DNA of 64,000 nt from Isoetes taiwanensis. Lineage: Eukaryota > Streptophyta > Lycopodiopsida > Isoetales > Isoetaceae. The translations under genes were made by a program, and so were the position numbers. Positions within the stretch are counted from its first letter, which is position 1; each line of letters opens with the position of its first letter. The notes beneath the pieces were generated by a model. It saw only the letters and a list, made by a program, of their open reading frames with translations. It ran no database searches and was not told the origin of the DNA. Below, in pieces: positions 1 to 11,682 of the stretch. The stretch spans positions 1-64,000 of the forward strand of contig JAJEKV010000124.1 of assembly GCA_021234155.1 (NCBI GenBank), written 5' to 3'.

Positions 1-670
1 CTTTTTATCCTAAGGTCTAAACTCTAAACATTAAACATTTAACTCAAGGTTCTAAATTAACCCTATATAACAATAAACATTGATAACATTGACAATATTT
101 ATAAGTACATAGGTGAATATTGATTTATTTATACCTACTGCTTACAAAACTCTAAACTTGACCTCAATAATTAACAAGACAATGAAGCTCATGAGGTGTC
201 AATGAGCATTAAACAACAACAAACTCACGATGCCATTCTCACAACAGCCTCCATCTCAACTTGCTTCCAACTCTTCTTGGTTTCCCTTTGTCTTCCTCTT
301 CCCAATTTCTAATGAGGCTTCACTCTACTAAACTATTACTACACTCCTCTTCCCACCGCATTAGTGGGGATACATGTTATGGTTCTCAGTTAGAGTCTGC
401 GGTGGCCAACATCATCCATTCTTTCTGCCGCGGTCGAAGTTGTCTCATGAGTGAATCAGCTGTACTAGCATGCCCGATCTTTTTCGCCTCTTGACATCAC
501 TCTAGCAATGACTTCTTGTAAAGATCTCCTTTGTCTTATCCGTGCTTTTCAATCTCATTCCTTTTGAGAGGGAGACTCGCCCAAGCTATTAACTTCAACC
601 ACATCTTCAGATGTGGTTTCTCCCATGAGGGGCTCCCCATGATCCCTCACATGGCCTCAATGTTCATGCC
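1..670. other. No clear gene; flank of the chromovirus
   Basis: I see no convincing coding region. The plus-strand reading frame at 261-494 has no recognisable domain. On the minus strand several short stretches (around 380-660) read as charged, helical sequence interrupted by stops. They could be a decayed tail of the MULE gene that resumes at 13797, on the other side of the retrotransposon, but no target-site duplication supports the join. Confidence 0.3.
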
Positions 671-2237
671 TGCGGACGCTCTGCCATTTATACCAAGATA
701 AGTATAAATATGTTGACATCGCCACCTAGTATAGATATCGCCACCATGGTAGACTCCTAAAGGGATTAAATTAGCTATGCTAATTTAATTATTAAGGATA
801 ATAACCTACAATTAGGGGAACTAACATTTAAAAAGGGATAATTGGGTTAATTATGGTTTGGGCTCACTGGCCAACACTCCATTGGCTAACATGGTGATAC
901 TAATTGAGACCAATAAGGTGGACTCACCCCCATATCCCACAATTCACCTTTGAGCGTTGGAGCCACCCTTGTGACCGTGAGCTGGCCACCTGAGCAGATT
1001 TGAGCTCACCCTTTGTGACCGAGAGGTGAACACCAAGACCAAGAAGATGGAAATCCCCAATGATACTTGGGTCCAGCAGGAACACGTGGGTGGCTAGTGT
1101 AGTTGTGAATTCTAGGATAGCTACATTATTTTGTTGGCTATTGGTTGTCCGTTTTCTCTGTGTTTTTACCGTAGGAACTAACCCTTTGATTGTAAATGTA
1201 AGTTCATTCTCTTTATATTCTGATTCTGGTTTGCTCTCAAAGGATGGGTTGTTAGTTTTGCATAGTATTACTCTTGGAAATGGGGAATCAACGTGGGTAG
1301 AGACCCCCGAGCCCATTTATTGTAGTATGCTCCTAGATAAAGCCTTGTATTATCCCATTAGTTGGCGGTCAGGTACAAGAGACCACCGGGTCATAGATGT
1401 TATGGATTGGCTTAGCACCGCAGAAGGGACACAAAGTGGGTGAAGTGGGGGTGGGGTCTTGCACTAACATAAAAGGCCTCGAGACTCCCTGATGCTGGCC
1501 AGGCCCGATATCGGTCACGAGGGGCCAGCATGGGTCTGACCCTGGTGTAGAGGTGTGACCCTATGGGGCACCTTGCACTTTGAGTAGAATTAGGTGAGTA
1601 AGTCGCATGGATGCGGGGTCGCTGATGCGCACACGATTCTAGCTCACCCATGGAACCACCGTGATCCTGGAAGGGGACGCCCCGACCGCCTACTCCGGGA
1701 CCGGGGCCATGAACCCCGGAGTAGGCTCAGCAGGGTGATACCTCGAGCCTGCCTCCCAAGGCTATAGCCGGCCATAGCTGAGACCTCCACCCATCCGCAA
1801 AGTGTGCAATGTGAGGGGCGATGAAGTGGACAACCCTAGCCGATGTTCTATGCCACCTAACGCCAAAGTTATACTCACCGGCCGATCTCTTGAGGCCGAG
1901 CCGGCCGGGCCTATCCTCACAGAGTCTGAACCGGGTAGAACCCGGGTTTGGGGTGTTTTTTAGGTTTAGATGCATATTCTTTGCCGCTGGTATTTGATGG
2001 ATGCCACCCTTCGTGGTGGTTATTATATATATTGATTTATGCCGTGCTAACCCTTGTATTCACGCTTCCGCCGACGTAGGAGCCCATTGAAGGCGGTAAT
2101 AATGACCCCTCAGGTGTCCTTCACTTGAGCGTCAGATTATAGACGCCCGAAAGTTAGGCGGAGGGGCCCTCGCCATGGCAAGTTGGTTGCCATGGAGGGG
2201 AAAGTCCCCGTATGTATACGGGTGGTCGATATGTTAT
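671..2237 (+). repeat. 5' LTR of the chromovirus
   Basis: Matches 12189-13796 along its whole length, for example the AT-rich stretch at 703-800 against 12219-12320 and the end at 2190-2237 against 13740-13796. The exact first base is uncertain because the first 30 bases are diverged (671 is the best TG start). It ends about 11 bases before the primer-binding site. The two LTRs differ by many 1-5 base indels concentrated in GC-rich stretches. Confidence 0.88.
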
Positions 2238-2248
2238 GTTGGGTCCAC

Positions 2249-2260
2249 TGGTATCAGAGC
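2249..2260 (+). promoter_or_regulatory. tRNA-iMet primer-binding site
   Basis: TGGTATCAGAGC is the canonical plant retrotransposon primer-binding site, complementary to the 3' end of initiator methionine tRNA. It lies just inside the 5' LTR, where minus-strand synthesis should start. Confidence 0.95.
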
Positions 2261-2945
2261 CGGATTTCGTTTTTCGAAATCATAGCAGATCACTTCAAAC
2301 CCTAACTTCGCTAGTTCGGTAGTTAGGAGAGAGAGTCTAAGCAAGAGTGATTGTTTAGTCTTTGATGTTTGGTTTGGTGCTAGGTTAATGTAATAGATTG
2401 TAAGTCCTTAAGAAGTCCGGGGCTTAACCGGAAGACCCAAGTTTGAAGAGCTATAACTTTTGTAGGTAGCTTCGGATGAAGGCGCTTGGCTCCAATGGAT
2501 CGGGCACCTCCCAAAACCCTAGGGGCACGTCTGGTCAAAAAGACAACAGGCCCGAAAAATGAAAGGGGCTCTTTGTACTCGGAGGTGTTTCTTTTGAAAA
2601 GTTGAAGCCCGTATAAACAGCGGTTCCCCTCTGGTCGTAGCGTATTTTTATCTGGCCTTGGATTTAAAAATTTTATAAAAAATTATTATTTTTTTTGAAA
2701 ATTTTAATAAAAAGTTAAAAGTTAAAATTTGAATTTTTGAACCATATTTTTGGACGTGTGCTTTCTCTGAGCGCCCTTTTCCGCCATAGCCGCCGGACTT
2801 AAGCTCCAAACTCGCCATAGCTGACCTCCACGCCTCCCTTGCATCTGCCCTATGCCTCAGCGCCCTTACTTACTCTTTAGTGCCGTCCATCCTGCGCTGG
2901 AGCCTCACCTTCCTCCTCCCTTGCTGTTCCTTGCTAGTATAACCA

Positions 2946-3682
2946 TGCCGCGCTTTAAGCTAACCGTGGACTTGAAGAAGTTGAGCGTATTCCAGCTATT
3001 TGGCGCGCGTTAGTCGAGCATCTTGCCGACGAAGACCCTATGATAGATACCATTCTTGGTCTTTTAGGTCAAGCATTTCGGCCGAGGGCGAAGAATCCCT
3101 ACCCTATCTTCCACTTCAAGGAGCTTTCTTATAAAGTTGAATGAAGCCGTCGGGCTTACACTCGTGGAGCAACGGACCGTGCATGGGCTGTGGTTAAGTT
3201 TTATCCCTCGCCAGGACCAGATGACGACCCTGCCGAGCTTATTCGAAATGAAGCCCAGAGGATCATGCATCTTGCGAGAGTGGAAGACTTGCAGCAAATA
3301 GCCAGTGCTCCACCAGACATAAGGACGGACCGCTTCTATTACTTGGGAAAGGGCAGATACTCCACGCATACTAAGAATACTTTAATCTTCCTACCTTCTC
3401 TTGGAATGAAGACCTTAATGCTTCATTTTGAAAATGTTCCGCCAAGGTTTAGCCAATGCCACGGAATCCATCCAAGAGGACATGCGGGAGGGCCTGACGG
3501 GCCAATACCATATCGAGATTGCCCGGACGATACAAATGCGCACGGACAAAGAGGCCAGGGATGAAGAGCGAGAGCGGCTCCAAAAGGAAGGGGAGGACCC
3601 TCATAGCCAGCAGGCGGGGAATCAGCCGGGGACCAGCAAGATCACCGGCGGGGTTGATCAGCAAGCGGAACCCCGATGTTGA
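2946..3682 (+). pseudogene. ORF-A, N-terminal part (unknown, upstream of the H3 domain)
   Basis: Begins with an ATG at 2946 and continues, with several one-base frameshifts and a stop near 3142, through frames at 3190-3430 and 3428-3682. No domain is recognised in the first part. The last part (3428-3682) is strongly charged, rich in R, E, K and Q, and likely helical, then Gly/Pro-rich. The frame leads into the H3-like ORF at 3676, which overlaps it by a few bases, so the two may be one protein of about 440 residues. This is the slot between PBS and gag in which some large plant Ty3 elements carry extra ORFs. Confidence 0.5.
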
Positions 3683-4299
3683 CCGCCGAGGACCTAGGTG
3701 TTGCCGTAGCGTTAACTCGGGTAGACCAGGGACATGCGACAAAACGGAATCAATCGGTAGACCCACGTGGAAACTCCACTAAGAGGCAGCGGTGGGGCGG
3801 AGAGGGCCGAACATTGAAGAGAAAGGGTACCAAACCCGTGAAGGGTGGGGTGAACTATAAGACCCGACTCCAGCAGAATGCAACAATTGCCAAGAAGACA
3901 TCGGCTCAGAGACGGGAGCAGATCGTCCAGCGGACAAAGCATCCTTCAACCGGCGGCAAATCCATTCCGTCGCTTAAGGCGACCCTCAAGCCGCGGAAGC
4001 CCCATAGATTTCGACCCGGCACGGTAGCTCTTCGAGAGATACGTAAGTATCAGAAGACTACCGAGCCATTGATCCGCCGGCTTCCCTTCCAGCGGCTTGT
4101 ATGGGAGATCGCCCAGGAATTCAAAACCGACCTAAGGTTTCAAGCTTTTGCGGTCCTCGCCCTACAGGAGGCTGCCGAGGCTTATCTCATTGAACTTTTG
4201 AGCGACGCCAACCTTTGCGCCATACACGCAAAGAGGGTCACTATTATGCCCAAGGACCTTCACAGCACGAGAAGGATCAGGGGATTTTTAGATGATTAG
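3676..4299 (+). CDS. ORF-A C-terminal part: histone H3-like protein inside the retrotransposon
   Basis: A 207-residue open frame. Residues 1-85 are a basic, Lys/Arg/Gln-rich extension with no recognised domain. Around residues 86-107 there is a shortened H3-like tail (RTK, then STGGK, then KPHRFRPG). Residues 108-205 are a nearly complete histone H3 fold: the [14 protein letters not shown] alpha-N helix, LPFQRLV (alpha 1), FKTDLRFQ (loop 1), a long alpha 2 with [26 protein letters not shown], and RRIRG at the end. Loop 1 has the canonical H3 length, so it is not a CENH3. There is no intron. Departures from canonical H3 include W in alpha 1 (LVWEIAQ), AFAVLAL in alpha 2 and an FLDD end. Histone H3 forms tetramers with H4 in nucleosomes; whether this product enters chromatin is unknown. 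The gene lies inside a chromovirus whose integrase ends in a chromodomain, a module that can bind H3 tails. The H3 identity is seen directly; the function is inference. Confidence 0.9.
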   Translation: MLTAEDLGVAVALTRVDQGHATKRNQSVDPRGNSTKRQRWGGEGRTLKRKGTKPVKGGVNYKTRLQQNATIAKKTSAQRREQIVQRTKHPSTGGKSIPSLKATLKPRKPHRFRPGTVALREIRKYQKTTEPLIRRLPFQRLVWEIAQEFKTDLRFQAFAVLALQEAAEAYLIELLSDANLCAIHAKRVTIMPKDLHSTRRIRGFLDD

Positions 4300-4572
4300 G
4301 CGACCGTCTTTTTCCCTTGTAAAAATTTTTGTAACTTATCCATGTACTAGTCCCGTTTTTGGGGTTATGAATATAAAAATGACTTTCTTTTTTTTCCTTT
4401 CAAAAAAAAATAAATAATAAAAATAAATATATTATTAATTAAATAATAATTAATAATAATAACTTTGGAAAAACGTGCCCAAAAAGTATAAAACCCTTTT
4501 TGAGCCGTTAGGGTTTCATTCTTTTTCCTTGCTTTAGCGTCTCCTTCCTCCTCCTTTGTGCCTTCACTCCTC

Positions 4573-5886
4573 ATGGCTCGCCCAACCCTGCGGCCCGGTG
4601 GTATTTAGGCGGGAGAGCATTGGGACCTGCGGTTCCCTTTGATCTTCTTCACCCTACCTACTCCAGCGGTAGATCTTATCTCAACATCACGGGGCCATCA
4701 GATTATGCCGCTTTTCTTCAGTTTTATTGTGAGGAGATTGTACGCATGCGTTTACAATGAAGGCGATGAGCAGCTCTATCTTGACTTCCACACCCCCGCA
4801 CCGGATGTTGGGGGGTGATGAGCATGCCATAATGTCATCAAAGGCATCGGGACGGCGAGGACCGACCTCCCTATTGTTTACAATAGATCGAGAAATTTGT
4901 TTTGAGGCGATTTACGCTTGGCCATTATCATGGACCCAGTACATAGAGGATGAGGAGATTCTGTTGAGCATTCTTCTGCGCCTCTACCTCGACGGGAAGA
5001 TGGCCGAAGTAGATCAACGAAGCAGGATTTTGTAAGGTGGAAGGAACTTGCCACAGAAGCCCCTGCCAGCCGACCGAAAGCCCTCAAGCTCGAAGGGTTA
5101 AACCTTCTTCCTACCGTACTCTTGAATAACCAAGAGTACCTGATTTTTGAGGATATCATGTGGGCCTACTGCGTTCTTACTGGGATCCGCCGCAAGAAGA
5201 TAGAGATTCTCTATGACCTTGCGGAGTATTGCCAAGATGACTTCATCGACTTCACCACACCGGTTGTGCAACCCGCACCAGTAGAGAACCTATTGGCATA
5301 TCAGCCCGAAGAGCAAGAGCCCGTTGAGACTCTTTTGTTACTTCGCCAGTTCTTACTGAGTGACACACCACAGCCTCCAGAAGAGCATTTTGCGGCCTAG
5401 ACACGGCCTTCTCTCTCGGATCCGCCTTTGCAAATCACCATGGGAGAGGTGGATCAGGACGAGGAAGACCTTTGGGACACCAAGGTCAGCCTTAAGGATG
5501 ACAGGGAAGAAGAAGAGGAGGAGAAGCTCCCCATCAACTTGGAAAAAGAAGCGGAGACCTCCACCGACCCTCAGGTTAGGGCAATGGGCAACCATATGGC
5601 CCAATTCTTTCTCTCAGCCTTCCGCCAAGGAGAGGTGCTATTTTTCTCCAAGAACCTAGGGCCTTCTTCTGAAGCTTCTTGGTGGGCACTCCGAGCCATA
5701 TCCACTTCAGCGGGCCATAAGAAGATTGACTATCACGTCACCACCATTACTTTGGTCTGTAGAGATTTGGCTATAGCAGCATTGGGGGACGTGGCGGGCT
5801 GCGCTAACATGCGCCTCCTTGTGGCGACACCTTTGGCTACTTGCTTACCACCACGAGGGCCGCAGCTTCGAGCAGCCCTCTGCTAG
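4573..5886 (+). pseudogene. ORF-B, acidic retroelement protein of unknown function
   Basis: ATG at 4573; frames at 4573-4620, 5040-5400 and 5428-5886 are joined by frameshifts and a few stops. I recognise no family. A second copy at 54595-56024 (minus strand) shares ordered motifs, which supports a real protein: GEHWD near the N-terminus, FVRWK, a QEYL/KEYL..EDIM block, YDLAEYCQDDFID, a Glu/Asp-rich linker, AMGNH followed by FFL.AF, EASWWALRA and VATPLAT. The predicted product is about 430 residues, mixed helical with one acidic segment. It could be a gag-like or structural protein, or host-derived. Confidence 0.6.
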
Positions 5887-6131
5887 CCCTAGCGCCACTT
5901 TGATGCGTTACCGTCCACCTCCTCAGCCAATGTTCGAAGACGAGGGACCTAGCTCCTAAATAATTGTATTATGTATTTTGCATTTGAAGTAGCTGTAAAA
6001 TTTTCATTGGCAATGTCTTAAGCCATGGTTATCACTCGTGATGTGTTATCCTTTATGATTACTGTCTATTGTATCAATCAATACATAATGCCAATATAAT
6101 TTTGAATAAGTCTCTTCCATGACGAGTCATT

Positions 6132-6679
6132 ATGTCTCCTGGAATTGTTGGTGCTATATATTCATTCCGCCGTTTTGCAGAAGAAACACTAGAGTACGAA
6201 GAGAGGATCACTGACCAGATATTGAGGGATGATCAAGGACCTCCTGAACAAGATTACGGCCAAAGATACGGCGTAGTATCGAGCGAAAGTGAAGATGAGA
6301 TGGAGGAACACAGAGCCGGAAAGAACCTTATGATCCGGACAAGGGGATGGAGATAGTTACCCTCCTCAGGAGCGGGCTTTTGGCGACACGAAATGGACCC
6401 TTTGCCGCACATGGGACTATTGGAATATGTCGGACATGAAGCTTTTCGAGGATGCCAGCGACCACGTGGCAAATCTTCTACGCACTAAGGAGGCTTTTCA
6501 ATCTCCTCATTATTAGCCCCACTTGGGATTATCAACCTGTTATCATCCAGTTTGGGCTTGGGCGCGTTACAAGCTTCGTCGAGTTATGCGTGAAAGTGTG
6601 CGCTATTAGTCATGTACCCCTTTGCAAACCCCTAGATCGGATCTTCCGGTTTTGTGTTCCTATGTTTCGGTATGACTAA
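6132..6679 (+). pseudogene. ORF-C, unknown retroelement frame
   Basis: A frame with ATG at 6132 (74 residues, acidic C-terminus) is followed by frame-shifted coding-like sequence to about 6679 that includes a WDYWNMSD stretch and a hydrophobic end. No domain is recognised. It may be a further extra ORF or remains of an N-terminal gag region. The stretch 6680-6970 after it is AT-rich and shows no coding signal. Confidence 0.35.
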
Positions 6680-6972
6680 GGAAGTGGCTGTATCGGGTCC
6701 ACTTATGTATTATATAACTCTAAAGTTTATAACTACTTTCGGTGTGAAGTTCTTCAATGTATGATTACTTCGCTTATAATTAAAATCTTTAGTCCTTTTT
6801 TAGGTGTTCACTTTGTTTTCCGACACTACCTAAAATGATCTTGTTGTGAGACTTAATGTTCTTTGTAATTTTGCTTATATCGTCTTATGTTTAATATAGG
6901 CGGTGATTTTTTGCATAACGCCCGCTGGCGAACACCCTCAAGCGCCCGGTCGGTTAACACTCGAATAGGAAT

Positions 6973-8170
6973 TGATGTTAATAAAAAGACAGCTAGGCGA
7001 GTTACAGGCCTATGTGTTGCATGCTAACCCACCACAACATGTACAAGAAGACGGACCGGAGTTACCTCCGTTGCCGTCTAGTCCACCTACACAGCAGTCC
7101 CCCCGGAAACCGTAAATACAGCCTGGCTGAAAGAGGCCCCGATCTAAGCGCCGGCGGAGTTCCTCTAGAGACGATGCCACCTCCTCAAAATCTGCCGCCG
7201 ATTATCGTCCCGAGTCGTCCGCATCATCTGGTGACCATGCAAAGCCGAGATAAGAGTACCGCAAGACGGTTGATACAGCTATAACTAGTATATGGAAGAA
7301 TAGAAAATTGGCCCAGTTTGATGGGAAATCTAGAGGCGGATTGAATGCGAATCTGGTTGGACCGAAATGAAGGAGTTCGGGAAGTCCTATGGCATGTGAG
7401 AAAAGGATACGAGAAAGGTTGCCACCATAAACCTTACCGGGCTGCCGTATTTGGTGGAAGGGCTATGCGAGCCAAGCATCGGGACAGGAGCGATGCAACT
7501 TCGAAAAAGTTTGCCAAAGCCTTTAAGTTAAGTATTACGTGCCTCGTGCGCCACAAATGCCAACAGATCCGGACCTTTTACGAGGTTAGAAACGAGAAGA
7601 GTATGTCGGTTGGGGGCTTACACGGATGAGTTTATGCGCTTGAGACTGTATGTACCAGGTATGAATGAGAAGAGAGCAGTGGAAGGCTATATTGAGGGAT
7701 TGGCCCCATTAATCAAACGAATGGTTAAGGCCATAGACCCGAAATCAGTTGCAGAGGCTGAGGCTAAAGCATTGAGCCTCGAGGAGGACACACCAAAGAA
7801 TCAATATCTGCGTCTGCTCCTTACTGCGACCACGGCCGTCCACACCTTACAAACCCCGTTCGCCAAGTCCGGGGCCCCTCTCAGCAGAACTCTTACGGCC
7901 GCCAGGAGAAGAAAGTCACCTTCATCACGGCTGATAAGCTGAACAATGCCGGTAAGGAAGTTTGGAACCTCTTACAGTCTATTCCTAAAGAGGCCGAGAA
8001 CAGCTCGTAGAGATAAGGCATGCTATAGGTGTATGAGGCGGGACACTTCATGCGAATTGTCCTTATGTCACCAGACTGCCCGGTGGCCATGGCCGACCTC
8101 GATTGGGGGCGATCTTGAGTCAACACTACTGCCGATGAGGGCGGCTCGAGTACATTCACGGTCGTCTCAT
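6973..8170 (+). pseudogene. gag: gag polyprotein, frameshifted
   Basis: Starts at the ATG at 6973 with a Pro/Ser/Lys-rich N-terminal region, interrupted by stops near 7113 and 7250. The retrotransposon gag core is best seen at 7610-7790: YTDEFMRLRLYVPGMNE, then a conserved GYIEGLAPLIKRMV stretch and a helical run with EAEAKALSLE. A damaged zinc-knuckle-like stretch (CYRCMRRD) is at about 8023-8046. Gag would form the particle that packages the RNA. Several frameshifts and stops break the frame. Confidence 0.75.
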
Positions 8171-8174
8171 ATCC

Positions 8175-9541
8175 TTGCAGACTATAGAAACCGGCAATCT
8201 TTGTCGAAAGTCAGCCTTTGTCATTTCCACCATAGGCCAAGTAGGCGATAAGCCTTTCATAATTCTTATGGATCACGGGAGTACACATAATTTTGCTTCT
8301 CCTAGAATGGCCCGGGTCTTACTGTTGGAAACCTTAAGGTCCGGACCAGAGGCTGTCACTTTAGCCGATGGTAGGTCGGACATACCGTGGTCGTCGCATC
8401 AATCTTAAAGATGTAGTTGCGGCGCACCGGTTGCTATGGGTGCCGAAGTTGATGGATATTGGCAAATCCGACCTCATTGTTGGTATGGAATTCTTGGCAT
8501 GCGCAAAGCCAACATAGGCTGCGAGAAGAGAAGTTACCTTCAACGCGGCTAATGGAGCCAGCGTAACTATAAAAGGTGAACCATTCAACCCTATCATGCG
8601 AATCTATGTCCATCAAACGGTTAGATAAAGCTATCATAAGCAAAAGCTCCCTCGTTATCGGACTTGCTTCCATTGAGTCGGATGCTAAGCAAAAGCAAGT
8701 AATCAATACCTTGCCACGGGGAATTGCCGGTATTCTCAGGGAATTTAGCGATCTTTTCGGGCGAGATCGAAGCTTCCTCCTTTTAGAGGGGTAGAATGTG
8801 AGATAGCTTTAGAGCCAGGTACTAAGCATACCAGCAAGGCCCCGTACCGTATGAGTCCCCCAGAGTTGGCAGAGCTTAAGAAGCAACTTCAAGAGCTACT
8901 AAACCTAGGGTTCATTCGACCTAGCGTTTCGTCCTTTGGCGCTCCTATTCTTTTTGTAAAGAAAAAGGACGGCTCCTTGAGAATGTGTATTGATTATCGG
9001 CAACTCAACAAGCATACCATCAAGAATCGCTATGCTTTGCCTAGGGCAGATGATCTAATGGATCAAGTTGCAAGGGGCCAAGTATTTCTCAAAGATTGAT
9101 CTACGCTCCGGATATCATCAGATAAGGATTAAAGAGGAGGACATCCATAAATCTGCTTTTCGCACTAGATATGGGCATTACGAGTTTACCGTTATGCCTT
9201 TTGGATTAACTAATGCCCCCGCAACGTTTATGCGGTTAATGAATGATGTCTTCCGACAATACTTGGATGATTTTGTTGTTATTTTCTTTGACGACATTCT
9301 CATCTATAGTAAGACTCTAAAGGAGCATGAGAAACATCTTAGATTGGCTCTACAAAAGCTAAGACGTCATCAGCTTTTTGCCAAGTTCTCTAAGTGCAAG
9401 TTTGCCACTCCAAAGGTTGATTATTTGGGCCATGTCATTTCTGCAGAGGGAATTGCTACAGATCCGGCAAAGATAGAGGCCGTAAGGGAATGGCCTATTC
9501 GAGGGAAATGTCTCAGGAGGTCCGAAGTTTCTTGGGATTAG
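8175..9541 (+). pseudogene. pol: pol: aspartic protease and reverse transcriptase
   Basis: The protease is marked by ILMDHGSTHNF at about 8260-8290. Plant Ty3 proteases normally have D-S-G here; this copy has D-H-G, which may weaken catalysis. The linker with LIVGMEFLA follows at 8470. The reverse transcriptase runs from about 8800: [47 protein letters not shown], the catalytic [10 protein letters not shown] at about 9281-9310, and [11 protein letters not shown] frameshift separates frames 8851-9099 and 9068-9541; stops break the linker. The sequence 9542-9735 carries the RT connection region in shifted frames, including YYRKF. Confidence 0.9.
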
Positions 9542-9735
9542 CAGGATACTATCGAAAATTTGTAAAGGATTTTGCAAGGATTGCAGCACCTCTTACAAAT
9601 CTTACAAAGCATGAGAAGGTGAAGGATTGGATGGAGCACTAGAAGACTAAGGTTCAGGGAAGTTTCCAAAGAGCTTAAAAGATGCCTTAACGTCAGCACC
9701 TATTCTCACATTGCCCGATCGACAAGGATAAACTA

Positions 9736-10758
9736 GTGGCCACAGATGCCAGTAAAATTGCCACTGGTGGAGTCCTAATGCAGGAGGGGAGGGTTATTGC
9801 CTATGATTCAAAGAAGATGAACGAGACAAAACAGCGATACCCTACCCATGATCAGGAATTGTTAGCCGTTGTCCACGCTTTGCGGATATGGAGCCACTAC
9901 CTTCTTGGTAGAAGATTCCAGTTGGACACGGATCACCAAAGTCTCCGATTATTTATCCACCCAACTCAGAATCTCAACCTCCGTCGGAGGAGATGGATGG
10001 AATTTCTCGAAGAATATGATTTTGAGATCATGTATAAGCCTGGCAAGCACAATGTGGTTGCGGATGCATTGTCACGCCATCCCTTGGTAATCCGAACCCA
10101 TTGTAATGCAATTTCTACACTCACCAGTGAGTTTGGGAAACAGATAGAACAGACCTTGGCCACGGATCCCGAGTTCTGTGAAATTTGGGTTAGTTTGAGT
10201 AAGGAGGCACGCACAGATAAAGAACGCGAAGCTTTCCGTTCATATAAGAAAGAGGGCAATTTGTTATATCACAAAGATAAGTTGTGTGTACCTCAGACTT
10301 CCGGAGTGCGTAAACTAATCCTCCATGACACACACAACAGCCCTATAGCTGGACATGCAGGTTTTATGAAGACCTATTTTAAGATCCGCTCTAGTTATTT
10401 TTGGCCTTCGATGAAGAAGGATATTGCTACATACATTAAGCAGTGTCAGGTGTGTCAGCAAACCAAGGCTGAGCAATTAAGAGTTCCAGGAGAGTTGCAA
10501 CCTCTGGATGTGCCCAACGCAAAGTGGGAAGTGATAACTATGGATTTCATTGTGGGCCTTCCACGTACTCTCCGTGGATATGATGCACTAATGGTGGTGG
10601 TCGACAAATTGTCAAAAATGGCTCACTTCTTGCCATGTCGTACCACCGACACAGCCTTCGACACCGCCCTGCTATTTGCAAAGGAGATCTTCAGGTTGCA
10701 CGGAATGCCACGGGTTATTGTATCTGACAGGGATCCCAAATTTGTAAGTGCATTCTGA
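9736..10758 (+). pseudogene. pol: pol: RNase H and integrase
   Basis: A 340-residue open frame. RNase H: ATDASKIATGGVL with the first catalytic Asp, KQRYPTHDQELLAVV with the Glu, DTDHQSLR and VVADALSRH. Integrase: the HHCC zinc-binding region (HAGFMKTYFKIR to CQVCQQTK), then the catalytic core with TMDFIVGLP (first Asp), MVVVDKLSKMAHF and VSDRDPKF (second Asp). The frame ends at a TGA at 10756-10758 inside the core, where related integrases continue. The catalytic Glu region follows in frame at 10795 onward (YHPQTDGQTER), so a single stop interrupts the enzyme. Confidence 0.92.
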
Positions 10759-11682
10759 AAAGATTTCTTTGCCACTATCCAGACCAAGCTTGCTATGAGT
10801 ACGGCATATCATCCTCAAACAGATGGTCAGACAGAGCGTACAAATCGCATTATAGAGGATATGCTAAGAAGTTATGTGTGGAGTAAGCAATCCCAATGGG
10901 CTGACTATATTTATCTGGTCGAATTTGCCTATAACAGCATGAAACATGAGTCTTCCAGAATGTCTCCCTTTATGATAAACTATGGTTATCAATGTCTTAC
11001 TCCAGACACATGGCATAACCCTGTTTCTAAAGTGGAGGTTTCTCAACAACTCCTTTTATAAATGCAGGCTTTGGTTGAAGAAGTTCGTGGTTACTTATTA
11101 GCTGCACGCAGTCGTCAGAAAAGTGTAGCGGATAAATACAGAACTCCACGAGTCTTCCAGGTGGGCGAATCAGTTTGGCTTAAGATCAAAGTAAAACAAG
11201 CCAAGATTAAAATTGGTAACTGCAAGAAGTTGGCACCCAGATGGGCCGGACCGTTCAAAATTACTGAGCGTGTTGGAGAGCAGGCATATCGCTTGGATCT
11301 GCCGCTCCACTTGAAGATCCACAAGGTCTTTCACGTGAGTCTTCTGAAACAACACACCCCTGATCCAGAGGAGGTTTTGGAAACCCCAACCCTCCTGGAA
11401 ATGACAGAGGAGCAGCTAGAGATAGTGCCTGAAGCTCTCCTTGATCGAGCTTATAAACAGACCAGGAGGACTCAAATGTTGCAATACTTGGTTAAGTGGA
11501 AGCACTTACCAGTTGAGGATGCTACCTGGGTGATGAAGATAGACCTTGATAAGCACTATCCGGACTTCATGCGCGAATCTCAAGGCCGCACCATCAACGA
11601 TGCTATCAACCCCGCTCCCGGCGGTAAGCTTGAAGGCTTCATTCGCCGAGAATCACACAGTAGAGGGGTAGATGCATCGTAG
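10759..11682 (+). pseudogene. pol: pol: integrase C-terminus and chromodomain
   Basis: Continues the integrase core (YHPQTDGQTERTNRIIEDML, EFAYNS), is stopped once by TAA at 11059, and resumes at 11062. The GPY/F-type module includes APRWAGPFKI and HKVFHVSLLKQH. The chromodomain follows at about 11490-11580 (LQYLVKWKHLPVEDATW). Chromodomains at this position are the hallmark of chromoviruses and can direct integration to chromatin with particular histone marks, which is of interest because this element also encodes an H3-like domain. The C-terminus ends at 11682; 11683-12175 is a 3' untranslated stretch without a recognised ORF. Confidence 0.9.

Noticed and set aside
261-494. Small open frame as a gene
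   Set aside because: Low-complexity Ser/Leu-rich translation, no domain, no splice support.
3676-4299. Centromeric histone CENH3 instead of H3-like
   Set aside because: Loop 1 has the short canonical H3 form (FKTDLRFQ) and the C-terminus follows H3 closely; CENH3 would have a longer, different loop 1.
9281-9310. FFDD at the RT catalytic site as a defect
   Set aside because: FFDDILIYS-type motifs are normal in plant chromoviruses.
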